Counted from the stretch's first letter, positions 16,719-26,785 are shown. The stretch is 56,080 nucleotides of DNA from Lachnospiraceae bacterium (GCA_014804425.1 JAAUZV010000002.1:1-56080); one strand, 5' to 3'. The notes: generated by a model from the letters alone, not told the origin. A program made the numbers and translations.

Positions 16719-16777
16719 TTTTATTTTTACAGGGTTATATGTGGCTGAGAAGGCAGTTACGGTAAGGAGTAAAGGGA

Positions 16778-18625
16778 ATGGAAGAAAATACCATGAACAA
16801 GAACGGCGTGGAAGAAAGTCAATCTGCGCCGGACAGACAAGGGGGAGAAACGGTTTCCGAGAGCAGAAAGGAATCGACAGATCGGGAACAGGCGGTTTCA
16901 GCAACGGAAGAACAACGCACCAGATCCCGCAGCACAAGTCAGCCGGAAACAGAGCAGAGAACAGGAAGACGCCGCGTCAGTCAGGCAGAGGGCGGACAGA
17001 GAACGGCAGGCGGAAGAACGGGGCAATCCCGGACAAGTCAGTCGGGCAGCGGGAAGAGAACGGAAAGCCGCAGAGCCGTCCGGACATCCGGAACGGAAAG
17101 CCGCAGAGCCGGTGTGACAACGGGAGAAAGACGGACGGAGACCCGCAGAGCCGTTCGAAGTGTCGCAGAGGAAAGAGTGGAGGGTCGCAAAGCCGTTCGG
17201 AAAACGGAGAGCGGACAGTCGGAGGTTCGCAGAGTCAGCCGGACAGCCGGAGAGGAAAGCCTTAGGGTGAGTCATGCGGACGGACAGGATGTGACAAGAC
17301 AGGTAAGACCGGTTCGTGCCGCCTCTTTGGAGAGAGAAGAGCGCAGGGAGAGAGCGCGCGAAGCACAGGCGGGAAAATTCGGGCTCGGGCACAAAAAAAC
17401 AAGACGTTCAGCGATCGTATATTTGTTTGAGGATATTGCGGAAGGGTTTGTGCGCGCAAAGAACTGGTGCGTCAAAAATTACAGGACGTCCATCCCTGCC
17501 GCGATCTGTCTGGTGCTGGTCATTGTCGTGGCCTGCATTTTGGTACGCAATTTCAGAATGCAGCCGGTATCGGGTTCCGATATTGCGGAAGATATGGTAC
17601 CGGAGTATCCGTTAGAGCAGGATGCGCATGAGGAGGTAAACAGCTTTTTTCAGAGATATTATGAAGCGATCGGATACGGTGACGTGGAAACGTATGCGTC
17701 CATGAGAAGCTATACGGACGACGAAGAACGCGTCAGAATCCAGAAAAAAGCGAATTATATTGATTATTATCAGAACTTAAGCTGTTATACAAAACCGGGT
17801 CCCGTGGAAAATTCCTATCTGGTCTATGTTTATTATGAGGTGAAGTTTCGGGGAATCCATACGCCGGCTCCGGGACTGAACACATTTTTCTTATGTACCG
17901 ACGAGACGGGACAAATGTATGTTTTTTCAGAAAATCTGGACAGCAATGTAAAAGATTACATGCGCAGGGTCACCACGCAGCAGGACGTGAAAGATTTATT
18001 TAACCGGGTAAAGGTGACCTATGACGATACGGTAGCCTCGGATAAAGAGCTGGAGGAGTTTCTTTCTACGCTTGCGCAGAATTTGAAAGATGAAGTAACG
18101 TTAGCGCTGCGGGAACTGGAGGCGGAAAACCAGAGCGTGGAAAACGAGGATGGAAATGAGGGAGAAGCAGAGCCGACCCCGACGCCGGAGGAGCCGGAAC
18201 CGACGCCGGAAGTGGAACCGGAGCCTCAGACCGATATGGTCATGACCACGAACAGAGTCAATGTGCGAAGTTCCGCAAGCCCGGAGGCAACAAAGCTCGG
18301 AACGGTAGCTGCGGGGACGCGGTTTACCAGATATGAGAGCTTGGAGAACGGCTGGAGCCGGATTGATTATGAGGGCAGTGAGGCATATATTAAGACGGAA
18401 TATCTGCAGGTGATCGAGGAGACGATCGGTAAGGTGAAAGCCCTTAACAGTGTGAATATCCGTGCTTCCGCCAGCGAGGATGCGACAAAGCTCGGAACGG
18501 TGGGCGCAGGAACGATGCTGGATCTGATCGAGAATCAGGAGAACGGCTGGAGCCGAATTCTGTTTAATGGTTCGACTGCTTATGTGAAGACGGAATTTTT
18601 GGATATAGAGAATATGACGGAATAG
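16778..18625 (+). CDS. Membrane protein with Arg-rich repeat region and two SH3b domains
   Basis: The 615-residue product has three parts. Residues 1-215 are disordered, rich in Arg, Ser, Thr, Glu and Gln, with degenerate repeats around TESRRAVRT, TETRRAVRS and EGRKAVRK. A single membrane helix lies at about 240-260. The outer part has a helical/NTF2-like stretch (about 285-390), a Glu/Pro/Thr linker (about 465-485), then two SH3b repeats (about 487-546 and 550-610) sharing NVRSSAS/NIRASAS, KLGTV and NGWSRI. SH3b domains commonly bind peptidoglycan. The repeats are also visible in DNA as 21-base identical units at 17058 and 17091. Function in the cell envelope is inferred; no enzymatic domain is seen. 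Confidence 0.75.
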   Translation: MEENTMNKNGVEESQSAPDRQGGETVSESRKESTDREQAVSATEEQRTRSRSTSQPETEQRTGRRRVSQAEGGQRTAGGRTGQSRTSQSGSGKRTESRRAVRTSGTESRRAGVTTGERRTETRRAVRSVAEERVEGRKAVRKTESGQSEVRRVSRTAGEESLRVSHADGQDVTRQVRPVRAASLEREERRERAREAQAGKFGLGHKKTRRSAIVYLFEDIAEGFVRAKNWCVKNYRTSIPAAICLVLVIVVACILVRNFRMQPVSGSDIAEDMVPEYPLEQDAHEEVNSFFQRYYEAIGYGDVETYASMRSYTDDEERVRIQKKANYIDYYQNLSCYTKPGPVENSYLVYVYYEVKFRGIHTPAPGLNTFFLCTDETGQMYVFSENLDSNVKDYMRRVTTQQDVKDLFNRVKVTYDDTVASDKELEEFLSTLAQNLKDEVTLALRELEAENQSVENEDGNEGEAEPTPTPEEPEPTPEVEPEPQTDMVMTTNRVNVRSSASPEATKLGTVAAGTRFTRYESLENGWSRIDYEGSEAYIKTEYLQVIEETIGKVKALNSVNIRASASEDATKLGTVGAGTMLDLIENQENGWSRILFNGSTAYVKTEFLDIENMTE

Positions 18626-18641
18626 CAGTGGGACTCTTGAA

Positions 18642-19649
18642 ATGCCGGAAGAAAAGGTGCAGAGTGTGAAACAGTGGAAAATGGCGATTCTCGGTGCGGG
18701 AAATATCGCGCGGACAATGGCGCGCACGATGATGGCAATGCCGAATGTGGAATGCTATGCAGTGGCGTCAAGAGAGTTAAAAAGAGCACAGGAATTTGCG
18801 GTACAATTCGGGTTTGAGAAGGCATACGGCTCCTATGAGGAGCTTGTCAGCGACGCGGCAGTGGAACTGATTTATATTGCAACACCACATTCTCACCATT
18901 ATGCCTGCGCGAAATTGTGTCTGCTGAATGATAAGCCGATTTTGTGCGAAAAAGCATTTATGGTCAATGCAGCGCAGGCAAGAGAAATTTTGCGGATATC
19001 CAAAGAGCGGAACGTGTTAGCGGCGGAGGCGATCTGGACGCGGTATATGCCGATGGTGAAGACAATCCGTGAAATCCTGGCGGATGACATGATCGGGAAG
19101 CCGTCGGTCTTAACCGGTAATCTTGGTTATCAGATTGCAGATAAGGAGCGTTTGGTAAATCCGGCGCTGGCGGGCGGTGCACTGTTGGATGTCGGGGTAT
19201 ATGCGATTAATTTTGCATCCATGTTTTTTGGGGATGACATTGAGAATATCGTATCCTCCTGTGCGCGTACCGATACAGGAGTGGATGCATCCAACGAGGT
19301 TACCCTGCATTACCGGGATGGGCGTATGGCAGTATTGACCAGTACGATGTGCGGGATCAGTGACAGGAAAGGAATCATATATGGTTCCAAAGGGTTTCTG
19401 ATCATAGAAAACATCAACAATTTCGAATCGGTATCCGTTTATGATGCAGATCGGAACAGAATTTTAATAAAAGAACGTCCGGAGCAGATCACAGGATTTG
19501 AATATGAAGTGCAGGCATGTATTTCGGCGCTGGAAAGCGGATCGATCGAAGTGGATGACATGCGGCACGATGAGATCATACAGATGATGGAGTGGATGGA
19601 TGAATGCCGCAGACAGTGGGACATCCGTTATCCGTGCGAGGACGTATAG
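18642..19649 (+). CDS. Gfo/Idh/MocA-family NAD(P)-dependent oxidoreductase
   Basis: The 335-residue enzyme has the Rossmann start MAILGAGNIARTMARTM, IATPHSHHYACAKLCL, the catalytic Lys in CEKAFMVN, and the GGALLDVGVYAINFASMFFG substrate-domain motif. Members oxidise or reduce sugars, inositol or related polyols (dihydrodiol dehydrogenase-like subgroup). The ribosome binding site is weak; an internal ATG at 18681 directly before the Rossmann fold is an alternative. It follows the SH3b gene by 16 bases and a hairpin follows its stop. Confidence 0.9.
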   Translation: MPEEKVQSVKQWKMAILGAGNIARTMARTMMAMPNVECYAVASRELKRAQEFAVQFGFEKAYGSYEELVSDAAVELIYIATPHSHHYACAKLCLLNDKPILCEKAFMVNAAQAREILRISKERNVLAAEAIWTRYMPMVKTIREILADDMIGKPSVLTGNLGYQIADKERLVNPALAGGALLDVGVYAINFASMFFGDDIENIVSSCARTDTGVDASNEVTLHYRDGRMAVLTSTMCGISDRKGIIYGSKGFLIIENINNFESVSVYDADRNRILIKERPEQITGFEYEVQACISALESGSIEVDDMRHDEIIQMMEWMDECRRQWDIRYPCEDV

Positions 19650-19671
19650 TTTTTGAAAATGAGGTAAAGAT

Positions 19672-19702
19672 AAGAGCAGGGTCAGGACGACGCTGCTCTT
19701 TC
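19672..19702 (+). terminator. Hairpin, probable terminator after oxidoreductase gene
   Basis: AAGAGCAG (19672-19679) pairs with CTGCTCTT (19693-19700), with an inner GTC/GAC; only a short T-run follows. Confidence 0.5.
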
Positions 19703-19852
19703 TGCGCGATAAGCAGAGAAGGAAAGTATTTCATAGGCGGATGCCGTGCTAGCACGAGCATCCGAATAGGAAATGCTTTGCGGCGAGCAACGCGAGCACG
19801 AAATGCGAAGCATTTCGTGTCTGCTGATTGCGCGATAAGCAGAGAAGGAAAG
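19703..19852. repeat. Hairpin-rich block bounded by a 24-base direct repeat
   Basis: An exact 24-base sequence containing GCGCGATAAGCAGAGAAGG occurs at 19703-19726 and 19829-19852. Between the copies lie GTGCTAGCAC (palindrome) inside GGATGC/GCATCC arms (about 19739-19763), a GCGGCGAGC stretch, and a perfect ten-base stem CACGAAATGC-GAA-GCATTTCGTG ending near 19820. A frame is open through the block but has no ribosome binding site, so I treat it as non-coding. Confidence 0.65.
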
Positions 19853-19864
19853 GAAACAGCATGC

Positions 19865-20296
19865 ATGAAAAGTGATGATGCGGCAATGCTGCGTGAGGTT
19901 CAGAAGAAAAGCAGTACGGCCTTAAAAGCAATTCAGGCCATTTCGGAATATGTTGACAATGCGGATTTGTCAAGAATGCTGTTTGGTCAGAGTAAGATTA
20001 TTGAGAATATCAGAAACAGAGCGGTGGAAAGTCTGATGGAGGGCGGCGAGCAGGTGCGGCAGGAATCGATCGTCAGCCAGACATTAGTATCCAGCTCCAT
20101 TCATATGAATACCATGCTCAATACGAGTACAAGTCATATTGCGGAGCTGATGATCAAGAATCATCAGAAGGGCGTGACGGGAATGTGGCGCGCCATGAAC
20201 CGGTATGACACGGCGACGGACAGAAGCGTGGAGCTGGCACAGGAATTGGCGGATTTTGAGGAGAGCTGTATAGAGAGAATGAGACCATATTTGTAA
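19865..20296 (+). CDS. Uncharacterised small helical protein
   Basis: A 143-residue, mostly helical soluble protein (ALKAIQAISEYVDNADLSRML, NIRNRAVESLMEGGEQV, LAQELADFEESCIERM). I do not recognise the family. A longer frame is open from 19604, but the repeat block and lack of a binding site argue against it; AAGGAAA lies about ten bases before ATG 19865. It may be transcribed from within the repeat block. No membrane segment, cysteine cluster or catalytic motif is visible. Confidence 0.6.
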   Translation: MKSDDAAMLREVQKKSSTALKAIQAISEYVDNADLSRMLFGQSKIIENIRNRAVESLMEGGEQVRQESIVSQTLVSSSIHMNTMLNTSTSHIAELMIKNHQKGVTGMWRAMNRYDTATDRSVELAQELADFEESCIERMRPYL

Positions 20297-20305
20297 AAAT
20301 TATTG

Positions 20306-21788
<1,483 letters not shown>

Positions 21789-21790
21789 AA

Positions 21791-21812
21791 AAAGAACGCT
21801 GCGCGTTCTTTT
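21791..21812 (+). terminator. Intrinsic terminator of gdhA
   Basis: AAAGAACGC-TGC-GCGTTCTTT followed by T, three bases after the stop codon. Confidence 0.85.
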
Positions 21813-21840
21813 GAATCCCTGAGAAAATCGTGATAAAGAT

Positions 21841-21877
21841 AAGTCCTATAGACATGGCGTTTATGGGACTTTTCTTT
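21841..21877 (+). terminator. Second terminator downstream of gdhA
   Basis: A 13-base stem with G-T pairs (21841-21853 with 21859-21871), five-base loop, then a T-rich tail. Confidence 0.75.
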
Positions 21878-21990
21878 ATGCAATAATAAGATAAAAATGT
21901 TATAATCGTTTATGGTATGGAAAGATGATATAAAATCTAATAGTTATCTTAAAGAGTGTCAGATTAGAAACAAAATATGCGGAGGACATT

Positions 21991-22803
21991 ATGCTGATAA
22001 AAGTTGGTAACTTTGATTGTACGGAAGTGTGGGACGGCGTTTTTTATAAAAAGCTTTCGAATTATCCACAAGTAACTGATTGGGAAATACGGACGATCAT
22101 CGAGTTTATAGAATATGAAAATCGATATGGCAGGGAATGCAAAATTGAGTGTGAAGATCATGACCTCCTTGACCTGATCATTAAAAAAATCAAAGAAAAA
22201 GAAACCTATCGGAATACACCGCCTCCCAAATTACTGACAGAATGTACGGCGTGCCCGTATCGGAAAGGGTGCGTCACGGAATATGTATGTCATACGACGT
22301 CTATTGAGCATGCCATAAAGATATTCCAATGCGGAAAACTGTTGTCGGCATTAAATGCCCGAAACGTGCCGGTTGAACAATTGATGAGTGAAAAAAGAAA
22401 TGCGGCAAATGATCCTGCTGATTATTTTGAATATATTATGTTTGCGTGGGGGAATTGTCAGGCAGGTGACAGGCTGGTCATGGAGCGGGCATTAGGGCGT
22501 TTTCCAGATGAAAAAGATTTAAGTGTAGGTTTTAAGCCGGGCGTGAGATTTTATTTCAAATATGAGGAATTGACCAGGCATCCGAAAGCAGTATTTGACG
22601 GCGTGCTGCCTGTGAAGGTCAAGGATGAAGTGGTGCTGAATGACTGGGTGCATCGGATTATAATTCCGTTGGAGGTAAAAAGTCAGATTGAGAATGAGAT
22701 CCCGTCATCTTTGAAAGAAAGAGTGATATTTGTGGAAAATGATTGTAAGGATATTTGGGATTGGTCTGAAAAAGTTTATGGGATCATAGAAAGGGATCAA
22801 TAA
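21991..22803 (+). CDS. Unrecognised protein with Cys4 cluster and ADP-ribosyltransferase-like segment
   Basis: A 270-residue soluble protein that I cannot place with certainty. Residues 85-100 hold four cysteines (CTACPYRKGCVTEYVC), a spacing seen in iron-sulfur or zinc sites. Directly after it, HTTSIEHAIKIFQCGKLLSALNARN resembles the first core motif of the DarT/RNA 2'-phosphotransferase fold, where a His in front of a helix contacts NAD. Later segments (FKPGVRFYFKYEEL, PLEVKSQIE) are beta/alpha. GGAGGA supports the start. The gene is low in GC, stands alone with its own extended -10 box (TGTTATAAT near 21899), and is followed by the metG T-box. Enzymatic role is speculation. Confidence 0.5.
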   Translation: MLIKVGNFDCTEVWDGVFYKKLSNYPQVTDWEIRTIIEFIEYENRYGRECKIECEDHDLLDLIIKKIKEKETYRNTPPPKLLTECTACPYRKGCVTEYVCHTTSIEHAIKIFQCGKLLSALNARNVPVEQLMSEKRNAANDPADYFEYIMFAWGNCQAGDRLVMERALGRFPDEKDLSVGFKPGVRFYFKYEELTRHPKAVFDGVLPVKVKDEVVLNDWVHRIIIPLEVKSQIENEIPSSLKERVIFVENDCKDIWDWSEKVYGIIERDQ

Positions 22804-22858
22804 ACATGTGTTGAAATGCTAACGCGCAGAAATTTTTTGGAAAATAATTTAAAATAGT

Positions 22859-22887
22859 TTGCGACATCCTAATGGGTGTGCTATAAT
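22859..22887 (+). promoter_or_regulatory. Promoter of the metG T-box leader
   Basis: TTGCGA (22859-22864), 17 bases, TATAAT (22882-22887) with an extended TG. The 14 bases GGGTGTGCTATAAT (22874-22887) recur exactly at 53938-53951. Confidence 0.75.
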
Positions 22888-22896
22888 GAAGTCCAA

Positions 22897-23245
22897 TATT
22901 CAGCCGATGAGCGTCTTTTTCACTTTGCGCTGATCGAGTGCTGAATAGGATAAAACCAAAGGCTGAGAAGAGAAGAGTAGGCAGTTAGATACGTCACAGA
23001 GAGTCTGGGAAGGTGAGAACAGACACGAAAGGAACTGCTGAAAATGGTCTCGGAGCCGCGTACCGAAGCAGTCATGCCAAGGCTACGACGGGTTCACCCG
23101 TTACAGTGATAGACTATCGATGAGTCATTTCTCGTCCGCAGTCGATAAGGCCGCTGCCGTGAGGTAACGGTGAATTTAGGGTGGTAACACGAAGCAGAAG
23201 CTCTCGTCCCTGAAAAAGCAATTTTTCAGAGAGGAGGGCTTTTTT
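22897..23245 (+). promoter_or_regulatory. T-box riboswitch, methionine specifier
   Basis: The T-box sequence AGGGTGGTAACACG is at 23178-23191; its TGGT would pair with an uncharged tRNA 3' end having discriminator A. Stem I includes GAAGAGTA (22972 region), an AGAGAG...GGG distal loop (about 22998-23013), and ends with GGAACTGCTGAAAATGG, whose ATG at 23044-23046 fits a methionine specifier. The terminator is 23200-23245: an 18-base stem with two mismatches, then six T. An extra hairpin at the 5' end (TATTCAGC 22897-22904 with GCTGAATA 22940-22947) precedes stem I. The leader controls metG: starvation for Met-tRNA would favour read-through. Confidence 0.93.
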
Positions 23246-23246
23246 G

Positions 23247-23324
23247 ATGGAAAATTTTCATTTCGACGGTTTTGCGAAGCAAATCCCGAAAGGCAATCAA
23301 AGTGATGCAACGAAGGAAAAGTAA
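23247..23324 (+). CDS. Possible 25-residue ORF between T-box terminator and metG
   Basis: ATG 23247 opens a 25-codon frame ending TAA at 23322-23324. AGGAGGG at 23232-23238, eight bases upstream, lies in the 3' arm of the T-box terminator, so it would be free only in the antiterminated RNA. The peptide (start MENFHFDGFAKQIPKG) is unfamiliar. It may be a real leader peptide or chance. Confidence 0.35.
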   Translation: MENFHFDGFAKQIPKGNQSDATKEK

Positions 23325-23379
23325 TGTAAAAAATGCAGGTAGTGAGTGATTTGAAAACAGTAGAAAATGGAGGATTCTT

Positions 23380-25032
23380 ATGAAAAATATTTTAATCGGG
23401 GGCGCATGGCCCTACGCGAACGGTTCGCTGCATATCGGACATATTGCGGGATTGCTGCCCGGAGATGTGCTGGCGAGGTATCATAGAGCAATCGGAGATC
23501 AGGTATATTTTGTGTCGGGAAGCGACTGCCACGGAACGCCGGTAGCAATCCGTGCAAAACAGGAAAACAGAACGCCGCAGGAGATCAGCGACTACTATCA
23601 TGAAGAATTTACGGAATGCTTTGAAAAGCTGGGATTCAGTTATGATGTCTACACCAAAACATCATCGGCAAAGCATCAGGAATTTGTCAGGGAATTTCAT
23701 AAAAAACTGTATGAAAGCGGCTATGTTTATGAGAAGGAGGTTCCGCAGGCATATTGTGAGACATGCCATACTTTTTTAGCGGATCGCTTTGTACTGGGAA
23801 AATGTCCGACATGTGGGAAGGATGCCAGAGGAGATCAATGCGATGTCTGCGGAACCGTGCTGGAACCGGAGAGCCTTGCAGAGCCGGTCTGCGCTGTGTG
23901 CGGAAAGCGGATCGGTTTTCGAAATTCGAAGCATCTGTATATTGCCATCACGGATTTGGAGGAGGAGCTGAAGGAACTGACCGCATCCCATCCTGAATGG
24001 AGGAAAAATGCGATTGCTTTTACCAACCGCTATATCAGCGAGGGGTTAAGAGACCGTGCGCTGACACGCGACTTAGAATGGGGGATTCCGGTTCCGAAAG
24101 AAGGATATGAGAAGAAAACAATCTATATATGGGCGGAAAACGTATTGGGGTATCTGTCTGCAAGTAAAACGGCGGCGGAGGAAAAAGGCGCGGATTTTGA
24201 GGCAATTTGGGGCGCGGATGCAAAGCATTATTATGTGCACGGAAAAGATAATATCCCGTTTCATACGATCATACTGCCATCGCTTTTGCTGGCGCATGGC
24301 GGAACGTGGCGTCTGCCGGATCAGATCGTCTCAAGCGAATACCTGACACTGGAAGGAAGAAAAATATCGACCAGTCAAAACTATGCGATCTGGATAAAAG
24401 ATCTGCTGAAAGCGTATGAAGCAGACTCCATTCGTTACTTTTTTCTGGCGAACGGACCGGAGAAAAAGGATGCTGATTTTTCGTGGAGAGAATTTGTTCA
24501 CAGCCATAACGGGGAATTACTGGGAGCATATGGGAATTTTGTGAATCGAACGCTTGCGTTTGTTGAAAAATACTGGGAAGGTATTGTGCCGGAAGGAACA
24601 AAAGACGTAAAGCTCGAAAGGCAGCTCGAAGCGTTGTTTGCGGTGACCGGTAAACGAATCGAGAGCGGGGAATTCAAGGATGCGATCAGTGAAATTTTTG
24701 ATTTTATCAGAAGCGCGAATAAGTATTTTGATACGGAGCAGCCCTGGCTTACCAGAACGACGGACGAAGCCGCATGTAAAAGCACCCTGTATCAGTGTGT
24801 GCAGATCATTGCCAATCTGGCGGTCCTATTGTCTCCGTTTTTACCGTTTTCGTCAGAAAAAGTATGCGGCTGGCTGGGCATAGAAACCAAATGGGAGACG
24901 CAGTTCGTTCCGGCAGGATATGCGCTTCCGAAAACTGAGCTTTTATTTCAGCGGATTGATAAAAGCGCCATAGATGAGGAGACGGAAAAGTTGAACAGGC
25001 AGATCCCTGTTTGGTTGACAGATCATCGGTAA
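23380..25032 (+). CDS. metG: Methionyl-tRNA synthetase
   Basis: A 550-residue class I synthetase: GGAWPYANGSLHIGH gives the HIGH motif at 18-21, the connective peptide has four CxxC pairs (CETC, CPTC, CDVC, CAVC, about 127-180) for two zinc sites, and GRKISTS (about 325-331) is the KMSKS equivalent. The helical anticodon domain follows; the Trbp111-like C-terminal extension of the Bacillus enzyme is missing. The WPYANG start is the E. coli/archaeal type rather than the Bacillus TPIYYVN type. Expression is under the methionine T-box just upstream. TGGAGG lies nine bases before the ATG. Confidence 0.95.
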   Translation: MKNILIGGAWPYANGSLHIGHIAGLLPGDVLARYHRAIGDQVYFVSGSDCHGTPVAIRAKQENRTPQEISDYYHEEFTECFEKLGFSYDVYTKTSSAKHQEFVREFHKKLYESGYVYEKEVPQAYCETCHTFLADRFVLGKCPTCGKDARGDQCDVCGTVLEPESLAEPVCAVCGKRIGFRNSKHLYIAITDLEEELKELTASHPEWRKNAIAFTNRYISEGLRDRALTRDLEWGIPVPKEGYEKKTIYIWAENVLGYLSASKTAAEEKGADFEAIWGADAKHYYVHGKDNIPFHTIILPSLLLAHGGTWRLPDQIVSSEYLTLEGRKISTSQNYAIWIKDLLKAYEADSIRYFFLANGPEKKDADFSWREFVHSHNGELLGAYGNFVNRTLAFVEKYWEGIVPEGTKDVKLERQLEALFAVTGKRIESGEFKDAISEIFDFIRSANKYFDTEQPWLTRTTDEAACKSTLYQCVQIIANLAVLLSPFLPFSSEKVCGWLGIETKWETQFVPAGYALPKTELLFQRIDKSAIDEETEKLNRQIPVWLTDHR

Positions 25033-25125
25033 AATAGTATCTTATTTTTGGGATAAAAATGATAGAATTATCGGTAAAATGTGTTTCAAAACAAGGGTGA
25101 ATGAAAATAGCGGGAGGGAAACGGC

Positions 25126-25803
25126 ATGCGGGCAATCATGGAAACCTTATTTGATGCGGTCTATCTGATCACGGTGATCACATTGGGAATCACGATGATC
25201 CTAAAATGTAGGGGAAACGGGCAATACCGCTTATTTGGCATCATGGCGGTCGTGCTGGGATTGGGAGATTCGTTTCATCTCATTCCGAGAGCTTATGCGC
25301 TCTGCACGACAGGGCTTGAGAATTACACGGCGGCATTGGGAATCGGAAAGTTCATTACGTCTATTACCATGACGCTGTTTTATATCATCCTGTATTATGT
25401 CTGGCGCTTGCGTTACCATGTAGAAGGTAAAAAAGGAATTACCTATGCGGTATATCTGTTCGGGATTCTGAGGATTGCGTTATGCCTGTTCCCGCAGAAC
25501 CGATGGACCGATGCCGATGCGCCGCTGTCATGGGGCATTTATCGCAATATTCCCTTTACGGTCTTAGGGATTTTGATCATTGTGCTTTTTTATAAAAGTG
25601 CAAGAGAGAAACAGGATACCCTGTTTCAGAATATGTGGCTCACGATCGTCATCAGTTTTGGATTTTATATACCGGTCGTGTTATTTGCGGATGCCGTGCC
25701 GATGATCGGCATGCTGATGATACCTAAGACCTGCGCCTATGTCTGGACGGTGCTGATCGGATTTCATGCTATGAAAAAAGAAAATGAAAATCAAAGCAGA
25801 TAG
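25126..25803 (+). CDS. Seven-helix membrane protein of unknown function
   Basis: A 225-residue, very hydrophobic protein with six to seven predicted helices (first at about 9-27, last at about 195-215). The conserved-looking GDSFHLIPRAYAL after the second helix could place His and Arg within the membrane. No recognised domain. GGGAGGG precedes the ATG. It is 12 bases from deoC, so co-transcription is likely but gives no functional clue. Confidence 0.65.
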   Translation: MRAIMETLFDAVYLITVITLGITMILKCRGNGQYRLFGIMAVVLGLGDSFHLIPRAYALCTTGLENYTAALGIGKFITSITMTLFYIILYYVWRLRYHVEGKKGITYAVYLFGILRIALCLFPQNRWTDADAPLSWGIYRNIPFTVLGILIIVLFYKSAREKQDTLFQNMWLTIVISFGFYIPVVLFADAVPMIGMLMIPKTCAYVWTVLIGFHAMKKENENQSR

Positions 25804-25815
25804 GAGAAAAGGAAA

Positions 25816-26457
25816 ATGAATCCAAAATTATTTGACCACACGCTGTTAAAAGCGGACGCGACGAAAGAACAGATCATGAAAGTATGTGAGGAGGCGCGGC
25901 AGTACGGCTTTGCCTCCGTCTGCGTGAACAGCTATTATACGGCGCTTGTGGCGGGGCAGCTCGCGGGTACGGATGTTAAGACCTGCACGGTGGTCGGCTT
26001 CCCGCTCGGACAGATGAGTACACGGGCAAAATGCGCGGAGACAAGCGCGGCAGTGGAAGACGGGGCGCAGGAGATTGACATGGTGATCAATGTCGGCGCG
26101 TTAAAAGAGCATGACGACGAGGCGGTGCTTTCCGATATTGCATCGGTCAAAAAAGCATGCGGCGAAAAAGCACTCTTAAAGGTCATCATTGAGACCTGCC
26201 TGCTGACGGACGAAGAAAAAGTGCGCGCCTGTGAACTGGCGGTGAAAGCGGGAGCGGATTTTGTCAAGACATCGACAGGATTTTCGACAGGTGGCGCAAC
26301 GGCGCAGGATGTGGCGCTGATGAGAAAAACGGTGGGAGAGCATGTCGGCGTAAAGGCGTCCGGCGGTATCCGCGATACCAAGACGGCGCAGGAGATGCTT
26401 GCCGCAGGCGCGAGCAGACTCGGCACGAGCGCAACGATCGCGATCGTAGAAGGATAA
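25816..26457 (+). CDS. deoC: Deoxyribose-phosphate aldolase
   Basis: The 213-residue TIM-barrel aldolase splits deoxyribose 5-phosphate into acetaldehyde and glyceraldehyde 3-phosphate. The Schiff-base lysine is Lys151 in [25 protein letters not shown] and [13 protein letters not shown] are further signatures, and VKASGGIRD carries the second active-site Lys. Length is normal. AGGAGAAAAGG precedes the ATG. Used in nucleoside salvage; no other deo genes are nearby. Confidence 0.97.
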   Translation: MNPKLFDHTLLKADATKEQIMKVCEEARQYGFASVCVNSYYTALVAGQLAGTDVKTCTVVGFPLGQMSTRAKCAETSAAVEDGAQEIDMVINVGALKEHDDEAVLSDIASVKKACGEKALLKVIIETCLLTDEEKVRACELAVKAGADFVKTSTGFSTGGATAQDVALMRKTVGEHVGVKASGGIRDTKTAQEMLAAGASRLGTSATIAIVEG

Positions 26458-26461
26458 GAGC

Positions 26462-26785
26462 ATGGTACCGATATTGGCGAGACAGGCAGTGATCATCAAA
26501 TGTCTGGCGGGGAACGGAATTTTGATCAGTAATTATGAATGTGCCTATGGAATCGGTCTGCTCTATTGTCTCTCCGGCATGCCCGCTCCGGAATGGGGAG
26601 AGGAAACGGTCACGGAGCTTCTGACAGCGGCGTTGTCCGCGCATGAGGGCGTATCCTTTGCGGAGGAGCCCGCGCGGCGGCTTCTTACCATGCTGCGCGC
26701 TTATAAGCCGGATGAGGCGCGGGACGAGCAGGTCGAAGAGCTCTACCGCATGGGAGCCGCAGAACAGCATCCGTGGAAAAAATAA
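26462..26785 (+). CDS. Uncharacterised 107-residue protein
   Basis: The frame starts four bases after deoC (GGATAAG overlaps the deoC stop). The sequence is amphipathic and acidic toward the C-terminus, with a mildly hydrophobic segment (about 5-38, including two Cys). No family recognised. Codon usage resembles its neighbours, supporting a real gene. Confidence 0.45.
   Translation: MVPILARQAVIIKCLAGNGILISNYECAYGIGLLYCLSGMPAPEWGEETVTELLTAALSAHEGVSFAEEPARRLLTMLRAYKPDEARDEQVEELYRMGAAEQHPWKK

Noticed and set aside
17058..17240. CRISPR-like short repeats
   Set aside because: The repeats are in frame, degenerate and code for the Arg-rich region; spacing is not that of spacers. No CRISPR array was seen elsewhere.
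16714..17265. A 183-codon frame overlapping the start of the SH3b gene
   Set aside because: It begins inside the tRNA 3' end, has no ribosome binding site, and its Arg/Gly/Ser bias is the frame-shifted image of the repeat region.
19604..19864. N-terminal extension of the 143-residue protein through the repeat block
   Set aside because: No ribosome binding site, and it would translate hairpins and direct repeats.
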